Of a stretch of DNA of 64,000 nucleotides, positions 41,404 through 50,874 are shown in pieces; positions within the stretch are counted from its first letter, which is position 1; each line of letters begins with the position of its first letter. The notes under the pieces were generated by a model, which saw only the letters and a program-made list of their open reading frames with translations, had not been told where the DNA came from and searched no databases. Made by a program: the position numbers and the translations under genes. Source of the stretch: Peptoniphilaceae bacterium (lineage in GTDB: Bacteria; Bacillota; Clostridia; Tissierellales; Peptoniphilaceae). The stretch spans positions 25,554 to 89,553 of the forward strand of contig CAJUSY010000047.1 of the NCBI GenBank assembly GCA_910589545.1, in the 5' to 3' direction.

Positions 41404-44400
41404 CTAAAAATCAAATAAACTTATTTGGTTTTCGTTTTGTAAACCATCTAAAACACCGTGGTTTTCAAGTATTTCTAGAGCTGTTTTATTCACTTTAGTT
41501 CTGGTAGTAAAATCTTGCTTTGAAATGAATTCTCCTTTTTGTATTTCTTCAAAAATAGAAATAGAGTTTGCATCGCTAACCCCTTCTAGTGCATTAAATG
41601 GAGGTTGAATGAATCCTTTTTCTAATACTTTAAACCTAGCCTTGTCAGATTTATGCAAGTCAACTCTTGATTGTTTTATTCCTCTGCAATACATTTCTTC
41701 TGCTACTTCTAATACAGAGTATTTGTTACTATCCTTTGCTGTCATCTTAGAATTTGATTCTTTGTATTTATCCTTCAAAGATTGCATTTCTTCTCTAATT
41801 GCACTTAATCCTCTCACAATAACATCACCTGGATAATCTTGTAATTTTATAGTAAAAAATGTCGAATAAAAAGCTTCTGGATAGTGTACTTTAAAATAAG
41901 CAATTCTGTAACTCATCATAACATAAGCTACGGCGTGGGCCTTAGGGAAAAGATATTCAATTGTTTTACAAGATTCAATATACCAATCTGGAACACCATT
42001 TTCTGTCATATAATTTAGTGTATCCTCATCAAGAAGTCTATTTTTTCTTACTGTTTCCATTATTTTAAATGATCTTTTCTTTTCAAGACCTTTATTTATA
42101 AGATAAATCATAATATCATCTCTTGTACAAATAGTATCTTTTAATTCAACAACACCATCTCTTATTAGATCTTGTGCATTATTTAACCATACATTTGTAC
42201 CATGTGATAATCCAGAAATTCTGACTAACTCAGAAAAAGTTTTTGGAGTTGTATCTCTTAACATTCCTCTTACGAAGTTTGTACCAAACTCTGGTATTCC
42301 TAACGTTCCTATATCTAAACCTTCGATTAATTCTTCAAAGTGTAAAGCATCTATCGATGAAAAAATACTCATAGTTTCTTTATCATCCATAGGGATAGTT
42401 AATGGATCTACTCCTGTCATATCCGATAACATTTTTATAATTGTTGGAACATCATGTCCAAGCAAATCAAGCTTCAAAATCCTACCACTTATAGACTTAT
42501 AATTGAAATGAGTAGTAATAATGTCACTATTAACATCATCAGCGGGATGTTGAACTGGACAAAAATCTTCAATATCCTTATCTCTTGGAACTATCATTAC
42601 TCCACCCGGATGTTGACCCGATGTTCTTTTAACTCCCAAGATTCCTCTTTGTAAATATTTTATCTCTGAATTATTAACATATACGTTTTTATCTTCAAAA
42701 TATTTTTTTATATACCCATAAGCTGTTTTGTCGGAAATTGTACCAATAGTTCCAGCTCTGAACACCTTTCCTTCCCCAAACAATTCTTCAGTATATTTGT
42801 GAACAGTAGGTTGATATTCTCCAGCAAAGTTCAAGTCAATATCTGGCTCTTTATCACCATCAAATCCTAAGAAAACTTCAAATGGTATATTATGACCTTC
42901 TTTTTTTAATGGTTGTCCACATACAGGACAAGTTTTATCTTCAAGGTCCACTCCCGAGCCAATATTTTTATCATGTATAAACTCAGAATGTTTGCAGTTT
43001 TCACAAATATAATGCGGAATTAAAGGATTAACTTCGGTTATATCAGCCATTGTCGCAACAAAGCTTGAGCCTACAGATCCTCTTGATCCAACTAGATATC
43101 CATCTTCGTTGCTTTTCTTTACTAATTTTTGGGCGATAATATATAATACAGCATATCCATTTGAAATTATAGATGACAATTCACGTTCTAACCTACTTTC
43201 AACAATTTCAGGTAAATCATCTCCATATATACTTCTAGCTTTTTTATAAGTCATTTCTCTTAATTCTGTATCAGAGCCTTCAATAACCGGTGGAAAAGTT
43301 CCATCTGGTATTGGCTTTATCTCATCTAACATTTCTGAAATTTTTATGGTATTATCTATTACAATTTCCTCAGCCACATCTTTTTCTAAAAAACTAAATT
43401 CATTCATCATTTCATCAGTTGTTCTGAAAAACAACGTAGGGAATTTTTCTCCATAAATTTTTCTAGGTTGACCCTCTAATATTATATTTCTAAAAATATA
43501 GTCCGTTTTTTCGAAGTATTTTGCATAAGAATCAGCCACAAGAGGTTTATTGTGCTTTTTTGATAAATCATATAGTTTTCTAGTTAATTCTTCACAACTC
43601 TTTAAGTTAAAGCTCATTCTTTTTGACTTTACTCCATCATAATAAAGTGGTGGTTGAACCTCCAAAAAATCATACCTTGAAATAATCTCATCTAATTTTT
43701 CATCTGATTCAAATCCAAGTATTGCTTTTATTAATTCTCCATCTTCGTTTCCAGATCCAATTACAAGACCTTCTCTTCTTTTATTCAATTCAGATTTTGG
43801 TATTCCACCTTCTCTGTAAAAATATTTTAAATTAGAAGCAGTCACAAGCTTATACAAGTTTTTCAAACCAACTAAATTTTTAGCGTATATTGTTGCAGTA
43901 TGAGATTCTCTTTTAGATATACTCCAATCAGAATCCATTTTATTTATATTGATATCAAATTTAACTCCTCTTTTTTCAAGATCTTTGACCATACAAATGA
44001 ATACTTCTCCTGTTGCTCTAGCATCATCACAAGCTCTGTGATGGTTGAATAAATTAACGTTGTATTTTTTTGTCAAAGTATCAAGTTTATGATTTTTGAG
44101 ATGAGGTTCCAATGCCCTCGCAAAAGCTAGTGTGTCTATATATGTTCTTACGGGATTAATTCTCAAATCAAGACAATTTTTCTTGATAAATCCCATATCG
44201 AAATCTGCATTATGTGCTATTAAAGTGCAGTCACCAACAAATTTTAAAAACTCAGGTAATACTTCCTCTATTTTAGGCATATCTTTTACCATTTCATTTG
44301 TTATAGACGTTAATTCTGTTATTTTTTCTGGTATTGGTATTTCAGGATTTATTAATTGATTGAATTCATCAACAATTTTATTATCTACTATTTTTACAGC

Positions 44401-45669
44401 TCCAATTTCAGTTATTTTTTCTGTTGCATTAGATAATCCTGTAGTTTCAATATCAAAAACCACAAATTCTTTCAAATTCATAGAGTCATAAGGATTAGTT
44501 ATAATTCTAAAATCATCTTCTAATATTTTAGCTTCCATTCCAAAAAGTGGTTTTATTCCATTTTTGCTACAAGCATCATACAATTGTGGATAACCTTGTA
44601 CTACGGATTTATCCGTTAAACCCAGCGCTGGATGTCCCCATTTTTTTAGAGTTTTACAGCATTCATCCAAGTCAATAAATCCATCTAGTTGGCTCATTTG
44701 AGAATACATGTGTAGTTCTACACGTTTTTTCTCATATTCATCTTTTCTAGATTCCGGCTTTTCAACTTCTTGCATTTGTCTTATTGAAAAGGTCTTTCCA
44801 GAAGTAAATCTATCAAATTCTAACCTTCCTGTTAATAAAAGATAAACTCCAGATTTCAATTTATCACCAAATGCTTCAAATTCTTTTTTCTTCAAAAATT
44901 TCTTTGCAAAAACAGCTCCACTTTCATCCCTAAGATCCAAAGAGATAATAAAACTTTCTCCATCTTTTATGCTTCTTATATCTACATCAATAATCTCAGC
45001 TCTGATACAAGTATCATCTTCATTTTCTATAATTTCTTTAATTTTTATTGGAGACTTGGTTATGTCTTTACCACATTTTATTCCCGTTTTTTTAACTTCT
45101 TCTTTTTCTTGCTTTGGAGTATCTTTTATGGATTCAGCTATTTTTTTTCGAATTGAATTATCGTACTCGATTAAATTTTGTCTATAATCATCGTTATCCT
45201 TTAACTCAACAATTTCAGATTTGACAGAATAACTTAAATTATATGATTTATTTATTAATTTTGTTAATTCATTATCCTTTTGATTTGATATAAACTTATC
45301 CCTTATTTGCTCAAAATTAAAAATAAGTGAAATTTCAGAATCGTTTATTTTTGAACTTTCAAAATCAATACAATTAGAATATTCACAAAAATCATTTGAT
45401 TTTAAAATTTTAATCAAAGCATCTTTTGAGAAATTGATTTTTGAATTTTCATATTCTGTAAAATTAATATTAATTTTTTCTATAAAGTTTAATAAGTCTT
45501 TTTGTATAAATTCTGCTAAGTTGTCTTTATTCTCATCTTTTTGAACATTTATCAAACAATCTAACTCATCATTATCTTTATTGTAAGTTAATTTATCAAT
45601 GTAAATTGGATATTTTGAATCATATTTTAGGCCAATTTTTTTTAATACATCGTTGAGTAATAAATGCAT
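41404..45669 (-). CDS. polC: DNA polymerase III PolC-type
   Basis: PolC is the main replicative polymerase of low-GC Gram-positives. The 1421-residue protein has an N-terminal region (about 1-210), an OB domain (about 220-310), a PHP domain, interrupted by the proofreading exonuclease ('VVFDIETTGLSNATEKITEIG' begins near residue 406, with 'AHNADFDMGF' and 'HHRACDDARAT'), then the polymerase with 'SRGSVGSSFVA', the zinc-binding 'CENCKHSEF' and 'CPVCGQPL', and 'DKEPDIDLNF'. The start abuts the ispG stop. In most Firmicutes rimP follows polC; here phoH does. Confidence 0.98.
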   Translation of the reverse strand: MHLLLNDVLKKIGLKYDSKYPIYIDKLTYNKDNDELDCLINVQKDENKDNLAEFIQKDLLNFIEKININFTEYENSKINFSKDALIKILKSNDFCEYSNCIDFESSKINDSEISLIFNFEQIRDKFISNQKDNELTKLINKSYNLSYSVKSEIVELKDNDDYRQNLIEYDNSIRKKIAESIKDTPKQEKEEVKKTGIKCGKDITKSPIKIKEIIENEDDTCIRAEIIDVDIRSIKDGESFIISLDLRDESGAVFAKKFLKKKEFEAFGDKLKSGVYLLLTGRLEFDRFTSGKTFSIRQMQEVEKPESRKDEYEKKRVELHMYSQMSQLDGFIDLDECCKTLKKWGHPALGLTDKSVVQGYPQLYDACSKNGIKPLFGMEAKILEDDFRIITNPYDSMNLKEFVVFDIETTGLSNATEKITEIGAVKIVDNKIVDEFNQLINPEIPIPEKITELTSITNEMVKDMPKIEEVLPEFLKFVGDCTLIAHNADFDMGFIKKNCLDLRINPVRTYIDTLAFARALEPHLKNHKLDTLTKKYNVNLFNHHRACDDARATGEVFICMVKDLEKRGVKFDININKMDSDWSISKRESHTATIYAKNLVGLKNLYKLVTASNLKYFYREGGIPKSELNKRREGLVIGSGNEDGELIKAILGFESDEKLDEIISRYDFLEVQPPLYYDGVKSKRMSFNLKSCEELTRKLYDLSKKHNKPLVADSYAKYFEKTDYIFRNIILEGQPRKIYGEKFPTLFFRTTDEMMNEFSFLEKDVAEEIVIDNTIKISEMLDEIKPIPDGTFPPVIEGSDTELREMTYKKARSIYGDDLPEIVESRLERELSSIISNGYAVLYIIAQKLVKKSNEDGYLVGSRGSVGSSFVATMADITEVNPLIPHYICENCKHSEFIHDKNIGSGVDLEDKTCPVCGQPLKKEGHNIPFEVFLGFDGDKEPDIDLNFAGEYQPTVHKYTEELFGEGKVFRAGTIGTISDKTAYGYIKKYFEDKNVYVNNSEIKYLQRGILGVKRTSGQHPGGVMIVPRDKDIEDFCPVQHPADDVNSDIITTHFNYKSISGRILKLDLLGHDVPTIIKMLSDMTGVDPLTIPMDDKETMSIFSSIDALHFEELIEGLDIGTLGIPEFGTNFVRGMLRDTTPKTFSELVRISGLSHGTNVWLNNAQDLIRDGVVELKDTICTRDDIMIYLINKGLEKKRSFKIMETVRKNRLLDEDTLNYMTENGVPDWYIESCKTIEYLFPKAHAVAYVMMSYRIAYFKVHYPEAFYSTFFTIKLQDYPGDVIVRGLSAIREEMQSLKDKYKESNSKMTAKDSNKYSVLEVAEEMYCRGIKQSRVDLHKSDKARFKVLEKGFIQPPFNALEGVSDANSISIFEEIQKGEFISKQDFTTRTKVNKTALEILENHGVLDGLQNENQISLFDF

Positions 45670-46719
45670 TTATAACCTCTCTATCTCTTCAATTAATACA
45701 TCTAATAATTCTTCTTCCTTAACTTTTCGTACAATTTCTCCTTTTTTAAATATTAAGCCTACTCCATTTCCACCTGCTATACCAATATCAGCTTCTTTTG
45801 CTTCTCCTGGTCCATTTACAACGCAACCCATAATAGCAACTTTAATGTGTTTATCGATTTTATCCAATTTCTTTTCAGCTTCATTCACTATACTTATCAA
45901 ATCAATCTTGGTTCTAGCACATGTTGGACATGAAATTATTTCAATTCCTTCATTTAATAAACCTAAACTCATTAAAATTTGTCTTCCTACAATGATCTCT
46001 TCTTTAGGATCACCAGTTAAAGAAACTCTGATAGTATCTCCAATTCCTTTTGACAAAATACTTCCTATTCCTACACTGGATTTGATAATTCCTTTAGTAG
46101 AAGGACCTGCTTCTGTTATACCAACATGTAGAGGATAATTACATAACTCTGACATTTTTTCATAAGCTTTTATTGACATATTAACATTAGAAGATTTTAA
46201 TGATAATTTGATATCGTCAAATCCCATATCTTCAATCATTCTTATTTGATCAAGGCAACTATAACATATTGAATCCACATTTACTCCATGATATTTGTCA
46301 ATGAATTTTTGATTAATAGATCCACTGTTTACACCAATTCTCATGGAAATTTTATGATGTTTGCAACAATCTACAATATCTTTGACTCTATCTATTCCAC
46401 CAATATTGCCAGGATTAATTCTAATACAATCACACCCGTTTTCAATTGCAGCTATTGCTAATTTGTGATGAAATTGAATGTCAGCAATAAATGGTATATT
46501 CGTCATACTTTTTATAATTGGTATCGCCTCAGCATCTTCCAAATCATTAATTGCACTTCTAGAAATATCACATCCTACAGATTCAAATTCTTTAATTTGT
46601 TTAACAGTAGTTTCAACATCTTTTGTGTCGGTATTAGTCATAGATTGAACTGTAACTCTTGCTCCATTTCCCACAGCAACATTTCCTACGTAAATTCTTT
46701 TTGTATCTTCTCTTTTCAT
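45670..46719 (-). CDS. ispG: 4-hydroxy-3-methylbut-2-en-1-yl diphosphate synthase
   Basis: IspG (GcpE) is the iron-sulfur enzyme of the MEP isoprenoid pathway that makes HMBPP. The start is the ATG at 46719, preceded by AGGTGAAG; the longer frame would begin in the upstream hairpin. The 349-residue protein has 'RVTVQSMTNTDTKD', 'CDCIRINPGNIG', 'MRIGVNSGS', and the cluster cysteines in 'SCPTCARTKID' and 'AIMGCVVNGPGEA'. The presence of ispG implies the MEP pathway, but dxr, often next to cdsA, is not in this cluster. Confidence 0.96.
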   Translation of the reverse strand: MKREDTKRIYVGNVAVGNGARVTVQSMTNTDTKDVETTVKQIKEFESVGCDISRSAINDLEDAEAIPIIKSMTNIPFIADIQFHHKLAIAAIENGCDCIRINPGNIGGIDRVKDIVDCCKHHKISMRIGVNSGSINQKFIDKYHGVNVDSICYSCLDQIRMIEDMGFDDIKLSLKSSNVNMSIKAYEKMSELCNYPLHVGITEAGPSTKGIIKSSVGIGSILSKGIGDTIRVSLTGDPKEEIIVGRQILMSLGLLNEGIEIISCPTCARTKIDLISIVNEAEKKLDKIDKHIKVAIMGCVVNGPGEAKEADIGIAGGNGVGLIFKKGEIVRKVKEEELLDVLIEEIERL

Positions 46720-46737
46720 TACTTCACCTTTCAAATT

Positions 46738-46758
46738 TAAAAAGGCCCATAAAGGCCT
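46738..46758 (-). terminator. Hairpin with T tract between rseP and ispG
   Basis: On the - strand AGGCC pairs with GGCCT around TTTATG, followed by TTTTTAAATTT. It probably reduces read-through from rseP into ispG. Confidence 0.6.
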
Positions 46759-46769
46759 AATCAAAACAT

Positions 46770-47774
46770 TTAAAATAATTTAATAACATCTTTAATTGTA
46801 ACTATGGCGATTAATGCTAAAAGCAAAATTAATCCTGCCATGTGTATATAGCCTTCTTTTTCTTGAGATATTTTTTTACCAAATATCATCTCAATTAGTA
46901 TGAATATCGCCCTTCCTCCATCTAAAGCTGGAATAGGCAATAAATTAAAGACACCTAAATTAATGTTAATATACGCTAATAAAAAAATTAAATTAGCAAC
47001 ACCTGTTTTTGCAGCATTGCCAATCTCTTTGACCACGCCAACAGGTCCACTAACTCCCCCTAAACCTAATTGACCAGTTATAAGCATCCCTAGGAATTTA
47101 TATAACATCCCTGTCAAATTAAGAAAAGTTATCAAGCCTTTTTTAAAGCCTTTTACTATACTAAAATTTTTAATATTATATTCTTCTTGAAAGTTTACTC
47201 CAATTTTTCTAATATTATTTTCTAATCTTGGAGTGACTTTTATATTCTTTGATTGAGAATCTCTTATTACTCCAATATTTAACTCACCTTGGGATTCTTT
47301 GATACTTCTTAATAATTCTTCCCCATCACTTACATTCTCCCCATTTATAGATACAATTTGATCTCCTGTTTGTATACCCGAAGAGTATGCAGGTGAATCT
47401 TTTATCACACCGGATACTTCTGTACTAACTCTACTTACAGACATTAATAAAATTAACAAAATAAAAGCTAATATAAAATTCATAATAGCACCAGCTAAAA
47501 TTACTTTAAGTCTTACAAGTGGAGATTGATTATTCAAAGAATTCGGGCTGTCGTTTTCTTCGTCTTCCCCTTCTAGCTGACAATAACCTCCCACAGGTAA
47601 CACTCTCAAAGAATAAAGAGTTCCATTTGATTCTCTTTGGAAAAGTTTTGGTCCCATACCTATTGAAAATTCCAAAACAGATACTCCATTCATTTTCGCT
47701 ACGATAAAATGTCCAAATTCATGTATTAAAATTACTAGTAAAAATATTATAATTGATGAAATTATTGTAATCAC
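46770..47774 (-). CDS. rseP: RIP metalloprotease RseP (site-2 protease)
   Basis: This intramembrane zinc protease cleaves membrane-bound anti-sigma factors or signal-peptide remnants. The 334-residue protein has the HExxH motif in 'LVILIHEFGHFIVAK' within the first membrane segment, a PDZ domain (about 105-190, 'SPAYSSGIQTGDQIVSINGE'), and the second metal motif 'NLLPIPALDGGRAIF' near the C-terminus. The start codon is GTG with AGGAGG upstream. It lies between cdsA and ispG as usual, but without dxr. Confidence 0.96.
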   Translation of the reverse strand: MITIISSIIIFLLVILIHEFGHFIVAKMNGVSVLEFSIGMGPKLFQRESNGTLYSLRVLPVGGYCQLEGEDEENDSPNSLNNQSPLVRLKVILAGAIMNFILAFILLILLMSVSRVSTEVSGVIKDSPAYSSGIQTGDQIVSINGENVSDGEELLRSIKESQGELNIGVIRDSQSKNIKVTPRLENNIRKIGVNFQEEYNIKNFSIVKGFKKGLITFLNLTGMLYKFLGMLITGQLGLGGVSGPVGVVKEIGNAAKTGVANLIFLLAYININLGVFNLLPIPALDGGRAIFILIEMIFGKKISQEKEGYIHMAGLILLLALIAIVTIKDVIKLF

Positions 47775-47786
47775 GTTTCCTCCTAA

Positions 47787-48566
47787 TTAAAACCCTAAAC
47801 AATATAATATTGAAAGATAAGGCAAAACAAAAATAAAACTATCAAATCGATCCATTACTCCACCATGTCCAATAAAAATATTACCAAAATCTTTCACATT
47901 GGCTTTTCTTTTAATTTTAGAAGCGCTTATATCACCAATTTGAGATATAATCGAACCGAAGAAAGCTATAATAACTATCTTAACAACATTTAAATTACCG
48001 TAAAATATAGAAAAAATAGCTCCAATTATCATGCTTCCTATAATTCCACCAATAGCTCCTTCAATAGTTTTTTTAGGACTAATCTTTGTCAATTTGTGTT
48101 TTCCGAATAACATTCCTGTACAATATGCTGCTGTGTCTGTCCCCCATGAACATATATAGATAAGCCAAATAAATTCAGTTCCAGAAATAAAATACATTAA
48201 CGAAAAAGTAATCGTAATATATATGTGCAAGAAATAGTTATTTAATACTTCTTTGATAGGTTTATCAAAAATGGTATACAAAGTCAATTCTATCAAACTA
48301 AAACCACACAATAAAGTAATTGCAAATAATTCTTTTTTAAGATAAATGCTTAAATTAAAACTAACATTAAACAATAGATTAATAATCAAATTATTAATGT
48401 TAATGCTATTGGAATAATCCTTGTTAATTACATTTTCTAGTTCGTAAATTGCAACAGTGCTTAGGAATAAATTCATTATTAAAAGATAAATTCCACCTTT
48501 AGAAACGCAAAAAATAGATAACAATAAAATTATTATTCCTGTTAATGTCCTTTTTAAAAATTTCAT
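47787..48566 (-). CDS. cdsA: Phosphatidate cytidylyltransferase
   Basis: CdsA makes CDP-diacylglycerol, the precursor used by PgsA. The 259-residue protein is highly hydrophobic, with about eight membrane segments, and carries the family signature near the C-terminus: 'SQIGDISASKIKRKANVKDF' followed by 'IGHGGVMDRFDSF'. The ATG overlaps the uppS stop (ATGA). Confidence 0.96.
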   Translation of the reverse strand: MKFLKRTLTGIIILLLSIFCVSKGGIYLLIMNLFLSTVAIYELENVINKDYSNSININNLIINLLFNVSFNLSIYLKKELFAITLLCGFSLIELTLYTIFDKPIKEVLNNYFLHIYITITFSLMYFISGTEFIWLIYICSWGTDTAAYCTGMLFGKHKLTKISPKKTIEGAIGGIIGSMIIGAIFSIFYGNLNVVKIVIIAFFGSIISQIGDISASKIKRKANVKDFGNIFIGHGGVMDRFDSFIFVLPYLSILYCLGF

Positions 48567-49267
48567 TTCAATCCACCAAATCTTCTATTTCTATTTTGAT
48601 ACCAATAAATTGCATCTACAAGTGATTCTAATTTGAAATCAGGCCAATATATATCCGAAAAATAAAGTTCTGCATAAGACATTTGATAAAGCAAGAAATT
48701 GCTTAGCCTTTTTTCTCCTCCTGGTCTTATTAGCAAATCAACGTCTGGTTGATTTCTCGTGTATAAAAGTTTTGAAAACTCATCATCAGTCAGGATTTCT
48801 CCATCTACTATCGCAGTATTCACAGCTCTTAATATCTCTTGTCTTGAACCATAATTAATAGCTATATTTAGAATAAGTTTATCATTATCTTTTGTTGAAT
48901 CCAATGCATATTCAATCTTTTGAATTACTTTTTTGGGCAATACACTAATGTCTCCCAATATATTAATCTTGACTCCTTGAGTTACTAGTTTATTTAATTG
49001 GTCATCTATATATTTTATGAGTATTTGCATCAAAAAATCTATTTCTTTTTGTGGTCTTTTCCAATTTTCTGTCGAAAAAGCATACAGGGATAAATATTTT
49101 ATTCCAATATTTAATGAGTTTTCGACAACATCAACAACTCTTTTCATCCCTTCATTATGTCCAAATACTCTTGGTTTATTTCTTTTTGTAGCCCACCTTC
49201 CATTTCCATCCATTATTATGGCAATATGTTTAGGCAGTCTATTTTGATCTAAATTTGATAAATCCAT
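48563..49267 (-). CDS. uppS: Undecaprenyl diphosphate synthase
   Basis: UppS condenses IPP units into the C55 lipid carrier for peptidoglycan. The start is the ATG at 49267 with AAAGGAATT upstream; an in-frame TTG two codons earlier is less likely. The 234-residue protein has 'HIAIIMDGNGRWATKR' with the catalytic Asp, 'LYAFSTENWKRP', 'INYGSRQEIL' and 'DLLIRPGGEKRLSNFLLYQ'. It starts the uppS-cdsA-rseP-ispG-polC transcript; frr and pyrH, frequent upstream neighbours, are absent here. Confidence 0.97.
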   Translation of the reverse strand: MDLSNLDQNRLPKHIAIIMDGNGRWATKRNKPRVFGHNEGMKRVVDVVENSLNIGIKYLSLYAFSTENWKRPQKEIDFLMQILIKYIDDQLNKLVTQGVKINILGDISVLPKKVIQKIEYALDSTKDNDKLILNIAINYGSRQEILRAVNTAIVDGEILTDDEFSKLLYTRNQPDVDLLIRPGGEKRLSNFLLYQMSYAELYFSDIYWPDFKLESLVDAIYWYQNRNRRFGGLK

Positions 49268-49325
49268 TTTCAATTCCTTTTAGTTTATTCTTAATTATTG
49301 TATCATATTTTGATTTTTTCTTACA

Positions 49326-49388
49326 CAAAAAATAAGCCTTAATATTTGAAGATCTCATTAGGAAATCTTCAAATTAGGCTTATTTTAT
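49326..49388 (-). terminator. Strong terminator after the pyr operon
   Basis: On the - strand AATAAGCCTAATTTGAAGAT pairs, with a small bulge, with ATCTTCAAATATTAAGGCTT around a loop, then ATTTTTTG. It separates pyrE from uppS. Confidence 0.85.
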
Positions 49389-49394
49389 AATATA

Positions 49395-49967
49395 TTATTT
49401 GCCTTTAATTTCTCTTGAACCAGGTTTTACCACTTCTATACCTTTTTTACATAAAGGACATTCTTCCGGTTTAAAAATTTCAATATCAATTTTTGTTGCA
49501 CTGTACAAAGGCAAATCAATATCCAGATTAACACTTCTATCTACTAAGCAACAAATTCCTACTACTTCAGCTCCCAAATCTTCCAAAACTTTTTTAGTCT
49601 CATATGAAGATTTAGCAGTGGTTACAACATCTTCTGAAATAATAACTTTCTCGCCTTTTTTTACTTCAAAACCTCTTCTAAGACACATTTCGCCATCTTT
49701 TCTTTCAGTAAATATAGCTGGTTTATGTAGTTGTCTTCCTAGTTCATAAGCTACTATTATTCCTCCCATTGCAGGTCCAACAACAGTATCAAATTCAACA
49801 TCTTTAAGCTTTTCAGCAATAACTTTTATTACTTCTTCAGCTTTGTCTGGATATTGTAATAATTTTGCACATTGACAATACTTATCACTGTGATTTCCAG
49901 ATGACAATAAGAAATGACCTTCTAACAATGCATTACTTTCTTTTAATAATTCAACAACTCTATCCAT
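49395..49967 (-). CDS. pyrE: Orotate phosphoribosyltransferase
   Basis: PyrE joins orotate to PRPP to give OMP. Two adjacent ATG codons follow AGGAGG; the second (49967) has the better spacing and gives 190 residues. The sequence contains 'GHFLLSSGNHSDKYCQCAKLL', 'VVGPAMGGIIVAYELGRQL', 'RKDGEMCLRRGFE' and the PRPP motif region 'VIISEDVVTTAKSSYE'. The C-terminus carries a Cys pair ('ECPLCKKG'). It is the last gene of the pyr operon. Confidence 0.96.
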   Translation of the reverse strand: MDRVVELLKESNALLEGHFLLSSGNHSDKYCQCAKLLQYPDKAEEVIKVIAEKLKDVEFDTVVGPAMGGIIVAYELGRQLHKPAIFTERKDGEMCLRRGFEVKKGEKVIISEDVVTTAKSSYETKKVLEDLGAEVVGICCLVDRSVNLDIDLPLYSATKIDIEIFKPEECPLCKKGIEVVKPGSREIKGK

Positions 49968-49977
49968 CATTTTCCTC

Positions 49978-50874
49978 CTAAATAATATTCCTGATATCTT
50001 CTATTGATTTAAAATTATTTTCTTTTAGGTAGTTTTCCATACCATTTGCTATTTCAACCATAACATTTGGATTCACAAAATTTGCTGTACCAACTTGAAC
50101 TAAGTGACAACCTACCATAATAAATTCTAGTGCATCCTTATAATTTTGAATTCCACCCATACCACAAACAGGAATTTTAACATTTTTGCACACATCTCTA
50201 CACATTCTTAAAGCTATCGGTTTTATACAAGGGCCTGAAAGACCAGCAGTTATATTGTCAAATACTGGTTTTCTTTTATTAATATCTATCGCTAACGCAT
50301 TAAAAGTATTAACAAGACTAATCGCATCTGCTCCCGAATCCTCACACGTTTTAGCCATTTCAACTATATCATTAGCGTTTGGCGATAATTTTACCATTAA
50401 AATTTTATCGGTATGCTTTCTTACTTCTGATACAACTTTTTCTGCTATATCGCATTTTATTCCAAAAGCCATTCCTCCCTCTTTAACGTTGGGACATGAA
50501 ATATTTAACTCAATTATTTTTATGTCGGTGCTTGATATAAGTTCAACTGCTTCAATATAACTTTTTATATCAGAACCACCAATATTTGCAATAGTAACAG
50601 CATCCAAAGATAACATATAGTCCAGATCCCTATTAATGAACTCTTGAACAGATGGATTTTGTAATCCTATACTATTCATAATTCCAGAAGGTGTTTCATA
50701 GATTCTCAAACCAGTATTTCCATTTTTAGGTTGAATAGTTAATCCTTTTGTAGAAATACCTCCTAACTTATTTAGATCTGTAAAATTTTCATATTCTCTT
50801 CCAAATCCAAAGGTGCCTGAAGCTCCGATAACAGGATTTTTGAATTCTACGCCGCAAAAATTTGTTTTAAGCAT
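49978..50874 (-). CDS. pyrD: Dihydroorotate dehydrogenase B, catalytic subunit
   Basis: This is the class 1B, NAD-linked dihydroorotate dehydrogenase subunit that works with PyrK. The ATG at 50874 is preferred over a TTG one codon upstream. The 298-residue protein has 'NPVIGASGTFGFGREY', 'ISTKGLTIQPKNGN', 'ELNISCPNVKEGG' with the catalytic Cys, and the FMN-binding 'GMGGIQNYKDALEFIMVG'. It overlaps pyrK by 8 bases. Confidence 0.96.
   Translation of the reverse strand: MLKTNFCGVEFKNPVIGASGTFGFGREYENFTDLNKLGGISTKGLTIQPKNGNTGLRIYETPSGIMNSIGLQNPSVQEFINRDLDYMLSLDAVTIANIGGSDIKSYIEAVELISSTDIKIIELNISCPNVKEGGMAFGIKCDIAEKVVSEVRKHTDKILMVKLSPNANDIVEMAKTCEDSGADAISLVNTFNALAIDINKRKPVFDNITAGLSGPCIKPIALRMCRDVCKNVKIPVCGMGGIQNYKDALEFIMVGCHLVQVGTANFVNPNVMVEIANGMENYLKENNFKSIEDIRNII

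Noticed and set aside
45653..46138. 161-codon + strand frame opposite ispG
   Set aside because: ispG on the - strand has full family motifs here; the antisense frame is Pro/Ser/Ile-rich shadow sequence.
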